This document shows positions 23,515 through 30,267 of a stretch of DNA of 34,449 bases, one piece after another (position 1 is the first letter of the stretch; the number at the start of each line of letters is the position of its first letter). Both the position numbers and the translations under genes were made by a program. The notes beneath the pieces were generated by a model that did not search any database, was not told the origin of the DNA, and worked only from the letters and a program-made list of their open reading frames with translations. The stretch lies in the NCBI GenBank assembly GCA_900555675.1, contig UNSN01000005.1:1-34449 (forward strand), given 5' to 3'. This DNA comes from Candidatus Saccharimonadota bacterium. Its GTDB lineage: Bacteria; Patescibacteriota; Saccharimonadia; Saccharimonadales; Saccharimonadaceae.

Positions 23515-24594
23515 ATGGTTCGAAATCGTGAACAATTTAACCCAAGCGATTCAAAACTACCAAAAAAAATAATAGCACTATTTGGTGCGGCAGCATTCGC
23601 GCTTGGAGCGGCAGGATGTAATGGTGAGACTCACAGCGAGCCAACTCCAGATACAACAACATCTACAGCGCAAGAAACGCAGAATCCAACCCCATCTTCC
23701 GAGCCTAGTCCAGAAGTATCCGCTTCTAGCTGTATAAAATTTGACGGAGATCAAGAACTTATAGAAGACCTAAAATCAGCAAAAACTGACGGAGAGAAAA
23801 GAAATGCTTTTGTCGAATTTGCAAGAAAGCAAACAGATAAGCCTATGGCAGAGACAAACTCGATGGGCACAACAACCACCTCTACAGTCAATCTTGTTGA
23901 CACTGTAGAACAGCTTGGACGAGATTCCACTACCACCCTAGAAGCAGCCCTCAATTTAGCTGCTGACGGATGTATTAGTGATGATGACAAAAAGTTTATG
24001 GCTAATGCCTTTGTAAGTTCTTCGACGCTGGGTCAAGCCAGCAAGAGCTTAGGACGTGCCTTCGACTTTGCTATTGAGTTTCCTGAGGATAATGAAGCAG
24101 AAAAGAATGAAGTTAGCTGCAAAGAAGTACTTTATTCTGCTGAAGGCATAGAGATAAACGGAGTAAAACAGCCACCTCACGTCGCAAGAGATATTTTTAA
24201 AACAGAAAAAGAAGAAGATATAGACAAACGAAACCCACTTCAGGATACAAGCCTGAAAGGCGGCATATTTGCATCACAAACAGCCTGCGAAACAAATGAC
24301 GGAAAACCGATTATAGAACAAATAACTTTAGTACATACCTCCTATAATCAAAACTCTATTGATAACCTATCTACAGGCGAGCAAGCAGAAGTAATGGCGA
24401 ACCCGTATATTAGTACTGAGAGTATGGCAAAAAACGATCCTCAATATGCAACCTGGACTATTCTAACTCACAGGGCCGTTGATCCAGGTAGCGAAATTCC
24501 AGCATTATACGAAGGCGAACAAACAACTCTAGGGAAAGTGCCTGCAATAAAAGAAGCTCTAGCTAAGATAGAAGAAGCTCGAACTAATAAGTAA
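23515..24594 (+). CDS. Putative lipoprotein, function unknown
   Basis: 359 residues. The N-terminus has a basic region (KLPKK), a hydrophobic core (IIALFGAAAFALG) and a lipobox-like AAGC at about residues 31-34, so the mature protein would begin with a lipidated Cys. A Thr/Pro/Ser-rich linker of about 40 residues follows, then a polar, mostly helical domain with several Cys (SSCIKFDG, DGCISDDD, VSCKEV, QTACETN). No known domain is recognised. The ATG at 23515 is chosen because it places the signal correctly and GGAAGG precedes it; the frame continues upstream through a tRNA gene and its terminator, which is not credible. It precedes the virB6-like genes and may be an envelope part of the same apparatus. 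Confidence 0.75.
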   Translation: MVRNREQFNPSDSKLPKKIIALFGAAAFALGAAGCNGETHSEPTPDTTTSTAQETQNPTPSSEPSPEVSASSCIKFDGDQELIEDLKSAKTDGEKRNAFVEFARKQTDKPMAETNSMGTTTTSTVNLVDTVEQLGRDSTTTLEAALNLAADGCISDDDKKFMANAFVSSSTLGQASKSLGRAFDFAIEFPEDNEAEKNEVSCKEVLYSAEGIEINGVKQPPHVARDIFKTEKEEDIDKRNPLQDTSLKGGIFASQTACETNDGKPIIEQITLVHTSYNQNSIDNLSTGEQAEVMANPYISTESMAKNDPQYATWTILTHRAVDPGSEIPALYEGEQTTLGKVPAIKEALAKIEEARTNK

Positions 24595-24626
24595 ACAGTT
24601 CTCAATAAGATAAAAAGAGACCCTTG

Positions 24627-24666
24627 CATAAACACCTTCATATATGATTAAATGAAGGTGTTTATG
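24627..24666. repeat. 14-bp perfect inverted repeat over the start of virB6-like A
   Basis: CATAAACACCTTCA (24627-24640) and TGAAGGTGTTTATG (24653-24666) with a 12-nt loop. The right arm contains the in-frame ATGs at 24652/24664. A weak TTGCAT/TTAAAT promoter (24624-24653) lies in the repeat. It may be an operator, a translation-blocking hairpin or a weak terminator of the lipoprotein gene. Confidence 0.75.
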
Positions 24667-27471
24667 TTTATGAGTGGGTACGATCGTAAAAACGTCTTTA
24701 AGAATATAGTTTTATATTTGTGCGTGAGCGCCTTATTTATATTACCAATTTCTACACTATTAACATCTTTACCTGCATTTGCTGCTGGGTACTTCGACGG
24801 TCTCAGTATTCAAGAAAAATACAAGTTCTATGTTTATGCACGCGTAATAGATAAATGTCTTTCTAAATGGCCGGGGTATCACCCAAATGTTCATAATGGA
24901 AATATATTTAGTTCTGGCAAGGTGTATGTAGGAACTTTTCCAGAATTTACAGGACAGGGATATAATGAATCTGAAGGGTCTTTTGACTGCAGTTCCAAAG
25001 AACTACTCAGCGAAGCTGTTAATAAATTTGGCATAAAGCCAGTCGAGAGGGCTACTGCTGCAGAAACTCTTTTCTGTTATATGGGCTATAAAAGAGCCTC
25101 TCAGACCACAGGGCCAAATGAGAAAAAAAGTGCTAATGATTACATACCGAAAGGTGATTCTTGTACAAGTGGCACAGGAGAAGAGCTTTACCACCCAGAT
25201 GGATATAAAGAAGGAAAAATATTTGAATTATTATCTGCAATATCAGGATATAAAAAAGGCTCAGAGAACTCCGATCCGGGTATAAAATATCTGGTTTCGA
25301 GGTCCATGATAAAAGGTTGCATAAAAGATGGCAAGCCTCAATCTCGCCGACTCAATCCAAAAGACTGGGAAATACCAGATGTGGATGGTAATGGAAACCT
25401 AACTAAATCCTATTATTTGCCTGGCGACGGACAAGGTTATAATGTGGACGGATCAAGAAACCGTGAATGGCCACAGGATAGTTATGATGCAAAAATTCCT
25501 GAATGGCAGTGTATGAATATATATCAACGCCTAGTGGAATCAGCGCCAAAATATCAAGAAGCTCTAAAACAGTCAGCTACAGACACTGCTTGCGCGGGGC
25601 TGGCGGGGAAAGAGCTTGCCGCCTGTAAAGCCGGAATAGAACACAAGAACGAAGGCGCCGCCTACTGCAAAACATACACTGACGAAAAAGAAAGAGAAGC
25701 CTGTGAAAAAGGTCAGAACGCTAAGATTGAAACTGCTGCAGAAGAAGAGGAAGGTGGCGAACCAAAAAACTCCTGCGGTATTGATGGCGGTTTAGGTTGG
25801 CTAATCTGCCCCGTAATGACATTCGTAGCTAATATTAATGACGCAGCCTACGGTGCTATTTCTGGATTTTTAGATATAAAACCAGCAATACTTGGTGACA
25901 ACAGCAATACTTCCGGAGCAAAGCAAGGTTGGGATTTTTTCCGCAATATAGCCAACGCCATATTCGCCGTAATATTCTTATGGATTATATTTTCTCAAAT
26001 CTCTAATGTTGGCGTTAGTAATTATGGAATTAAGAAAATCCTGCCTCGCTTAATAATAGGGGCTTTACTAGTTAATTTATCTTATTATCTTTGTCAGATT
26101 TTTGTAGACTTATCTAATATATTAGGGCATACATTAAAGGACGCCTTAGAAGCTGGAGCGGGAGGAATAGGTACTGAATCTGAAGCTGCAGGATGGGGTA
26201 GTGCCATCGCTGCCACCATAGTGGGTGTTGGCGGAGTAGCTGCATTTGCCGCCTTAGCTATTGGAATCCCCACTCTTGCTGCTGGATTCTTGGCGATTAT
26301 GACAGTATTTATTATTCTAGTAGTTAGACAAGCAGGTATCATACTATTAATATCCATGTCTCCTATGGCCTTCGCGGCGTGGCTATTGCCTAATACAGAA
26401 GACTTATTTAAAAAATGGTTGAAAATGTTCAGGGGTCTGCTATTAGTATTTCCTATAATATCTTTGTTGTACGGCGCGGGAAAATTAGCTGGTGCAGTGT
26501 TAGCATCAAGTGCGACAGTTGATCCGAATAATCCAGACGAGACTCTGCATCTGGTTGCTTTAGCAGCCACTACTATGCCGCTCATTGCCACTCCTTTTGT
26601 ATTGCAAAACTCCTTAAGTTCACTGGGTAGTATCGGAGCAAAGATAGGGAAACTTAGTAGTGCCGCAAATGGTAACTTAAAGAATGCTGTAATGAATAAA
26701 TCCAGAATTAGCGATGTTAAGAATGCATGGAAATCTCGATCTGCTAGAAAGCTAGCAGAAAGAAGATCCGGCAATACCTGGTACGGACGAACCGCAAGTA
26801 ATCTCAGAGATAGAAACAACTCTATGCTTAAGAGAGGACTTGGAGTGGCAATGAATCCTGCAGCGGCCCTTGATGATAGCTGGGTTGGTCGAAAGATAGG
26901 TCTTGGTGATGGCGTAGGAGCGGCACAAGAGGCTTACGATAAAAGTGCTATGGAAAAAGCTGAACGATCAATCACGTATAAATACGGTGGAGATGCTGAG
27001 GCAGCCCTAAAGGACAAAAAAGCCGACAAGTACACTAGGATTGCAGCCGTTAACCAACTTAAGGGACAAGGCGCTCATGGTGCGGACGTAGTGGCTGATT
27101 ACCTGAGAGATGGTGGAGAAGTGGATAGTGTAAGTATGGCTAATGCATTAACCGAAATGAAAGGGTCTCACGCTGGAGTTTCTGAGGCAGGAGTTAGTGC
27201 TCTTAAGGCTCTTCAGAGTGGTAAATCAAGCTTCTCACTCGGGGATAAAGATTCGTCAGGCAATGTCGTTGGCGATTCAGCAAAGGACGAGTTTAATAGC
27301 CTAACTAAGGATGGCGTAAGTAAATTATCCAATGAAGCCATCGCCAAACAGAGCGCTGACGCCATTAAGCACTCTGCTATAAAAAGAAATGACGCTCTTA
27401 AGCTACTGAAAGATAATAGACTCAGGTCTATGATGAGTCAGGATACAAAAAATGCTCTTGTCAATAAATAA
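24652..27471 (+). CDS. VirB6/TrbL-like T4SS membrane protein A
   Basis: 939 residues. An N-terminal signal anchor (about residues 18-45) is followed by a large Cys-containing outer domain to about residue 380 that ends in an acidic, glutamate-rich linker. Then comes the polytopic core: GWLICPV, a helix around residues 430-450, NVGVSNYGIKKILPRLIIG, more helices, VRQAGIILLISMSPMAFA and FKKWLKMF, to about residue 660. A long charged helical C-terminus of about 270 residues should be cytoplasmic. The core matches VirB6-like B at 30351 segment by segment. The start could be ATG 24652, 24664 or 24670; a hairpin covers the first two. VirB6-type proteins form the inner-membrane channel. An IS1595 element is inserted at its stop codon. 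Confidence 0.85.
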   Translation: MKVFMFMSGYDRKNVFKNIVLYLCVSALFILPISTLLTSLPAFAAGYFDGLSIQEKYKFYVYARVIDKCLSKWPGYHPNVHNGNIFSSGKVYVGTFPEFTGQGYNESEGSFDCSSKELLSEAVNKFGIKPVERATAAETLFCYMGYKRASQTTGPNEKKSANDYIPKGDSCTSGTGEELYHPDGYKEGKIFELLSAISGYKKGSENSDPGIKYLVSRSMIKGCIKDGKPQSRRLNPKDWEIPDVDGNGNLTKSYYLPGDGQGYNVDGSRNREWPQDSYDAKIPEWQCMNIYQRLVESAPKYQEALKQSATDTACAGLAGKELAACKAGIEHKNEGAAYCKTYTDEKEREACEKGQNAKIETAAEEEEGGEPKNSCGIDGGLGWLICPVMTFVANINDAAYGAISGFLDIKPAILGDNSNTSGAKQGWDFFRNIANAIFAVIFLWIIFSQISNVGVSNYGIKKILPRLIIGALLVNLSYYLCQIFVDLSNILGHTLKDALEAGAGGIGTESEAAGWGSAIAATIVGVGGVAAFAALAIGIPTLAAGFLAIMTVFIILVVRQAGIILLISMSPMAFAAWLLPNTEDLFKKWLKMFRGLLLVFPIISLLYGAGKLAGAVLASSATVDPNNPDETLHLVALAATTMPLIATPFVLQNSLSSLGSIGAKIGKLSSAANGNLKNAVMNKSRISDVKNAWKSRSARKLAERRSGNTWYGRTASNLRDRNNSMLKRGLGVAMNPAAALDDSWVGRKIGLGDGVGAAQEAYDKSAMEKAERSITYKYGGDAEAALKDKKADKYTRIAAVNQLKGQGAHGADVVADYLRDGGEVDSVSMANALTEMKGSHAGVSEAGVSALKALQSGKSSFSLGDKDSSGNVVGDSAKDEFNSLTKDGVSKLSNEAIAKQSADAIKHSAIKRNDALKLLKDNRLRSMMSQDTKNALVNK

Positions 27472-27475
27472 ACAT
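27468..27475. repeat. Left 8-bp target-site duplication of the IS1595-type element
   Basis: ATAAACAT, identical to 30292-30299. It contains the TAA stop codon (27469-27471) of virB6-like A. Eight bp is the usual duplication of IS1595-family elements. Confidence 0.9.
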
Positions 27476-27499
27476 GGCAATTATCCCATTGAAACAAGT
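27476..27499. repeat. Left terminal inverted repeat
   Basis: Begins GGCAATTATCCCAT; 21 of 24 positions match the inverted right end at 30268-30291, the first 14 without mismatch. Confidence 0.92.
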
Positions 27500-27525
27500 G
27501 ACTGATAAATAACTTATGCTATAAT
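27498..27525 (+). promoter_or_regulatory. Promoter just inside the left end of the element
   Basis: GTGACT, 16-nt spacer, TGc-TATAAT (27520-27525); start near 27532. It points inward to a strong hairpin terminator about 40 nt later. Confidence 0.7.
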
Positions 27526-27531
27526 AGTATC

Positions 27532-27612
27532 AATAACCTATTTCGAAATCCGGTAAACTTACGCGTACGGCGCGGCGAAATGGATAAGTCCATTAACATC
27601 GCCGCGTTTTTT
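27532..27612 (+). ncRNA. Candidate small RNA of the element (about 80 nt)
   Basis: Promoter at 27498-27525 and a strong two-part terminator at 27571-27612 enclose about 80 nt with no reading frame of note. The 5' part is single-stranded-looking and rich in A and C; the 3' part is the terminator hairpin. It could be an independent small RNA, or an attenuator in front of the tRNA gene that starts 11 nt later. I know no family that matches it. Confidence 0.45.
27571..27612 (+). terminator. Two-step terminator hairpin
   Basis: Outer stem CGCGGCGA (27571-27578) / TCGCCGCG (27599-27606), inner stem AATGGA / TCCATT with loop TAAG, a 4-nt bulge, then six T residues. Confidence 0.9.
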
Positions 27613-27622
27613 ATGTAAATAA

Positions 27623-27698
27623 GCTCGGGTAACTTAGTGGATAGAGTACGCTTCTGTCGAAGGCGATAACGTGGGTTCGAATCCCACCCCGGGTACCA
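27623..27698 (+). tRNA. tRNA with anticodon GTC carried by the element
   Basis: 76 nt including CCA; folds as a canonical class I tRNA: acceptor GCTCGGG/CCCGGGT, D-arm ACTT/GAGT, anticodon stem CGCTT/AGGCG with loop CTGTCGA, T-arm GTGGG/CCCAC with TTCGAAT. The anticodon says Asp, but A73, A10 and A38 replace the G73, G10 and C38 of the chromosomal tRNA-Asp at 23275. A20, A73 and the loop end GA resemble tRNA-Arg at 18527. Charging by AspRS is therefore uncertain. It may be a replacement tRNA, a decoy or a decaying copy. Confidence 0.85.
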
Positions 27699-27718
27699 AT
27701 AATATTCCCACAAAGGTA

Positions 27719-27741
27719 AAGACCCCTTGGGTAGGGGTCTT
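27719..27741 (+). terminator. Hairpin behind the element tRNA
   Basis: AAGACCCCT (27719-27727) / AGGGGTCTT (27733-27741), 9 bp with a 5-nt loop; only a weak T tail follows. Confidence 0.6.
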
Positions 27742-27753
27742 ACGCTTCTGTCG
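27741..27753 (+). repeat. 13-bp copy of the tRNA anticodon arm
   Basis: TACGCTTCTGTCG repeats exactly the 5' anticodon arm of the element tRNA (27647-27659) 94 bp downstream, directly after the hairpin. Too long to expect by chance at this distance. Confidence 0.8.
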
Positions 27754-27798
27754 TATCTCTTATTATACGTCAGATTGTTTGTGGTGTCCATAAATCAC

Positions 27799-27827
27799 TT
27801 GCAAAATATAATGTTTAATTATATAAT
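27799..27827 (+). promoter_or_regulatory. Transposase promoter
   Basis: TTGCAA, 17-nt spacer, TATAAT (27822-27827). Start near 27834 gives a 19-nt leader before ATG 27853. Confidence 0.8.
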
Positions 27828-27852
27828 ACAGTTCGATAAGCTGTCTAGACTT

Positions 27853-28803
27853 ATGAAATATACTGTAAAACAATTACAGGCGGATTTTCCTGATGATAAC
27901 GCGTGCCTTGAATGGCTAGTTGCGTACTTATACCCAAACGGGATAACCTGCCCTAAATGCAATACAATTACCAAACACTATCGAGTATCTGGTAGGCGTT
28001 CATATTGTTGCTCAAAATGTGGCAACCATCTGTATCCGCTTACTAATACTATATTTCATAGGTCACGCACATCTCTTACCGACTGGTTTCACGCTATTTA
28101 CATAATGAGTACAAATAAGGCTGGTACGAGTGCAAGGCAAATTGAACGTGAGATTGGTGTAACCTATAAAACAGCATGGCGGATGATGCACCAAATTCGT
28201 TCAATGATGGGTAATAAAGATACTGAATTAGCCAATGATGTAGAAGTAGATGAAACATATATACATCCTAACGTATTCAAGCGTTCGTCTGCTCAAAAGC
28301 GGTATGGTCGTGATGCACGGCGCACGGGAGAAATTCTATTCGGTGCTGTTGAGCGAAACGGTGAGGTGAAGATATGGCATGTTAAATCATCTGGCGTTCG
28401 TGTATTACAACCTTTGATACTTACAAACGTTAAAGACGGAGCTACAGTACATAGCGATGGTCACAAATCATATACGTCATTACCTAAGTATGGATATGAT
28501 CATCGCACTACTAACCACGGAATCGGTGAGTATTATACGGAGTATTCTTATACGCAAAACATTGAAAACGTATGGTCACATATTAAACGCGGTATCAAGG
28601 GCGTATATCGACATGTCGGGACTAGGTATGTTCAGTTATACGCAAACGAGTATGCGTGGCGATATAATCACCGCCAACACAAGGTGTTGTTTTGGTATTT
28701 GCTGGCAGATATTATTTATCCGCGGTCTTGCGCTTTTTCGCGGCAGCAGCAGGTTGCTTCTTACGCGCTACCTGCTTCAGGATATCGAAAAACTGTTTCT
28801 TAG
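27853..28803 (+). CDS. IS1595-family (ISXO2-like) transposase
   Basis: 316 residues with the family layout: an N-terminal zinc ribbon (CPKC near residue 35, CSKCGN near residue 55), a helix-turn-helix-like segment ending VTYKTAWRMMHQIRSMM, and a DDE-type core with VEVDETYI (first Asp near residue 135), VHSDGHKSY (second Asp) and IENVWSHIKRGIKGVY (third acidic residue and Lys). It catalyses cut-and-paste or copy-type transposition of the 27476-30291 element. The frame is open upstream to 27727, but those codons cross the promoter and hairpin, so ATG 27853 is preferred. The last ~25 residues overlap an antisense 39-aa gene and are not typical of the family; the core looks intact. Confidence 0.9.
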   Translation: MKYTVKQLQADFPDDNACLEWLVAYLYPNGITCPKCNTITKHYRVSGRRSYCCSKCGNHLYPLTNTIFHRSRTSLTDWFHAIYIMSTNKAGTSARQIEREIGVTYKTAWRMMHQIRSMMGNKDTELANDVEVDETYIHPNVFKRSSAQKRYGRDARRTGEILFGAVERNGEVKIWHVKSSGVRVLQPLILTNVKDGATVHSDGHKSYTSLPKYGYDHRTTNHGIGEYYTEYSYTQNIENVWSHIKRGIKGVYRHVGTRYVQLYANEYAWRYNHRQHKVLFWYLLADIIYPRSCAFSRQQQVASYALPASGYRKTVS

Positions 28804-28831
28804 TTGGTTCTTTTTTCTTTACGTTAGCCAT
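28712..28831 (-). CDS. 39-aa basic protein antisense to the transposase 3' end
   Basis: Short frame encoding a Lys-rich protein that begins MANVKKKEPTKKQFFDIL and ends KKRKTADK; strongly basic with one short amphipathic segment (QFFDILKQVARK). A TATAAT box ends 7 nt before its ATG, the same leaderless arrangement as at many other genes here. It is fully internal to the element and overlaps the transposase end on the other strand. Its composition resembles a small nucleic-acid-binding peptide; transcription across the transposase end could also reduce transposase expression. No family recognised. Confidence 0.6.
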   Translation of the reverse strand: MANVKKKEPTKKQFFDILKQVARKKQPAAAAKKRKTADK

Positions 28832-28838
28832 TATCTTT

Positions 28839-28844
28839 ATTATA
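28839..28844 (-). promoter_or_regulatory. -10 box of the 39-aa gene
   Basis: Minus strand TATAAT, 7 nt before ATG 28831; no clear -35. Confidence 0.5.
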
Positions 28845-28846
28845 CC

Positions 28847-29020
28847 CTATGCATGCCAATAGTGATTTGGGCTAAGTGAGTAATACGTAATAGTAAACAA
28901 ACCTACGCCGACAAAACAAAGCAAAATATGTTTGATTATACTGTGACCTTTTTGTTGTCGAGTATAAAGTGCCTTATCTTTGCCCCGTAGGTTATCGTTA
29001 TTTTGCTTTTGATTGTCCAT
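28847..29020 (-). CDS. 57-aa single-helix membrane protein behind an attenuator leader
   Basis: Polar, basic N-terminal half (DNQKQNNDNLRGKDKALY), then one transmembrane helix (about residues 31-49) and a short tail ending SPNHYWHA. The start is ATG 29020, with GGAGG exactly 5 nt upstream; a longer frame to 29077 would run into the terminator hairpin. Its transcript would begin near 29158 and pass first through a structured leader with a Rho-independent terminator (29043-29160). Small single-helix proteins can be membrane toxins, signalling peptides or transporter partners; no homologue is recognised. Passenger of the IS1595 element. Confidence 0.65.
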   Translation of the reverse strand: MDNQKQNNDNLRGKDKALYTRQQKGHSIIKHILLCFVGVGLFTITYYSLSPNHYWHA

Positions 29021-29042
29021 AAGAGCCTCCATTCTTTCTATT

Positions 29043-29068
29043 AAAAAGGACAGCCATCGCTGGCTGTC
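29043..29068 (-). terminator. Attenuator terminator in the leader of the 57-aa gene
   Basis: Minus strand GACAGCCA-gcga-TGGCTGTC followed by C and five T residues. Its first five bases are also the last five bases of the long leader stem, so the two structures exclude each other. Confidence 0.85.
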
Positions 29069-29160
29069 TAGACCCACAACAAGGGTTTATCCCTATTGCT
29101 TTTAGCAAATGGCTGCCCATTTTCGGGATAAAAAATGAGCCTCGCTGTGAGTCTAGACAG
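29064..29160 (-). promoter_or_regulatory. Riboswitch-like structured leader (unknown class)
   Basis: On the minus strand the leader folds into a closing stem CTGTCTAGACTCAC (29160-29147) / GTGGGTCTAGACAG (29077-29064) with one mismatch; an inner stem TTTATCCC (29132-29125) / GGGATAAA (29093-29086); and two hairpins inside it, AATGG/CCATT-type and TTGCT/AGCAA. The 3' arm of the closing stem shares GACAG with the following terminator. This is the classic plan of a transcription-controlling riboswitch: a stable closing stem would disrupt the terminator and allow expression. It matches no aptamer I know. The GTCTAGAC palindrome in each arm, 85 bp apart, could alternatively be a pair of protein operators. 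Confidence 0.6.
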
Positions 29161-29164
29161 TATA

Positions 29165-29173
29165 ATTATAACA
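29165..29173 (-). promoter_or_regulatory. Extended -10 promoter of the leader and 57-aa gene
   Basis: Minus strand TGtTATAAT. Transcription would start near 29158, at the first bases of the leader's closing stem. Divergent from the Panacea gene promoter at 29221. Confidence 0.7.
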
Positions 29174-29220
29174 TATGACATGTGTAATATAATGCACATA
29201 GTTAGATTGTCGATGTGGTG

Positions 29221-29226
29221 TATAAT
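29221..29226 (+). promoter_or_regulatory. -10 box of the Panacea-domain gene
   Basis: TATAAT ending 6 nt before ATG 29233; the longer frame from 29215 would begin before this box. Confidence 0.6.
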
Positions 29227-29232
29227 GAATAT

Positions 29233-29706
29233 ATGAAAGCAACAAAACAAACAAAGTCATTAATAAAATATTTAGTATTTAGTATGAATCTACCTACAAT
29301 TACGAGCATTACAAAAATGCTTTATCTTATTGATCTGGCATCAGTAGCTTCTACTGGAAAACAGACCACAGATTTTGAATTTATTCGATATTACTATGGT
29401 CCATACGACAAAGATATACGTATAATAATAGACGATATGACAGCAAAAAAAGAATTAGATGTTGACGTTAGATACTTATCTAATGGGGAGCCATTTTTAG
29501 TCTATAAAATGCCTAGTGGAACTGTTAGCCTCACTTACGAAGGTGCTAATGAACAGATTGTGAGAGACTTGGTAGATAGTTTAGGTAATTTATCCCCGAA
29601 AAGTCTTACTGAACTTGCATATAAAACAAAACCAATGGCCAGACTAGGTGCTACCCTTGGCGGCAACGAGCACCTAAATGAAAAGCTTGTCTTAACGGAG
29701 GTGTAA
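29233..29706 (+). CDS. Panacea-domain protein, candidate antitoxin
   Basis: 157 residues. The pattern TSITKMLYLIDLASVASTG followed by FEFIRYYYGPYDKDI is typical of the Panacea (SocA/GepA-like, formerly DUF4065) domain. In many characterised pairs this domain is the neutralising part of toxin-antitoxin systems with very diverse toxins; SocA itself acts as a proteolysis adaptor. The start is ATG 29233, just after a TATAAT box, so the mRNA is probably leaderless. Its stop codon overlaps the ATG of the next gene by one base (TAATG), the close coupling expected for a two-gene system. It is a passenger of the IS1595 element, where an addiction module would favour maintenance. Confidence 0.75.
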   Translation: MKATKQTKSLIKYLVFSMNLPTITSITKMLYLIDLASVASTGKQTTDFEFIRYYYGPYDKDIRIIIDDMTAKKELDVDVRYLSNGEPFLVYKMPSGTVSLTYEGANEQIVRDLVDSLGNLSPKSLTELAYKTKPMARLGATLGGNEHLNEKLVLTEV

Positions 29707-30257
29707 TGAATATACCATCTGGTATATATAGTCCCTTTAGTGATAAGGATTTAGTGGAAAGCCTTGTTGAACAGAAAAATATATACAATGACATTCATTC
29801 AGTAAACACCAATAACACATCTCAGCAAAAATCAAAATTTAAATTGTGTATTAGTTTATCAGAAACAGTCGACCAAATTATTGATGGAAAAATTTTTGGA
29901 ATCTCTTGCTCATATTTAAACTGGCACGATAAAGTTGATCATATCAAAGTCTGCCAAAGTGATTACAAAATTTGCAATTCTCCAGTATTAAAATCTGGGC
30001 AGAGTGTATATCTTCCACAGGATATGGAGGTGCTGTCATATGAAGAGATAAGAGCAAAAATAGAGGATCAATCAAATAGATTTAAATATAGAGCAACATT
30101 GTCGAGTAATAAGTATGAGAGAATTAGAGAAATGTTTGCAAATTATTTACGTTTTTGCAAAAACACAAGCGATAGCGTAAACGCAATTAAATCTCTGATT
30201 AGTGAAACGCCAGATCTTAAGCCACTAAAATCTTACGGCGTCGATATTAAAGAATAG
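29706..30257 (+). CDS. Unknown protein coupled to the Panacea gene, candidate toxin
   Basis: 183 residues; no family recognised. Residues 1-45 are polar; residues 46-115 look beta-rich with Cys (FKLCISLSE, GISCSYLNW, VCQSDYKICNSPVL); residues 120-183 are helical and basic (YERIREMFANYLRFCKN). No signal peptide or membrane helix. It starts on the last base of the Panacea stop codon, so the two products are made together. As Panacea antitoxins are usually paired with a neighbouring toxin of varied type, this protein is a reasonable toxin candidate, but the activity cannot be read from the sequence. It ends 10 bp before the right terminal repeat. Confidence 0.65.
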   Translation: MNIPSGIYSPFSDKDLVESLVEQKNIYNDIHSVNTNNTSQQKSKFKLCISLSETVDQIIDGKIFGISCSYLNWHDKVDHIKVCQSDYKICNSPVLKSGQSVYLPQDMEVLSYEEIRAKIEDQSNRFKYRATLSSNKYERIREMFANYLRFCKNTSDSVNAIKSLISETPDLKPLKSYGVDIKE

Positions 30258-30267
30258 CGTTGGAAAT

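Noticed and set aside
26094..26819. 241-codon minus-strand frame inside virB6-like A
   Set aside because: Antisense shadow of the membrane core; no promoter or ribosome site, and the sense frame matches its paralogue.
27647..27753. Attachment sites of a tyrosine-integrase island
   Set aside because: The 13-bp repeats are only 94 bp apart, both inside the transposon, and no integrase gene is present.
27519..27791. 90-codon minus-strand frame across the element tRNA
   Set aside because: Antisense of the tRNA and terminator hairpins; no independent support.
27727..27852. Upstream extension of the transposase frame
   Set aside because: It includes part of a hairpin and the TTGCAA/TATAAT promoter; family homology starts after 27853.
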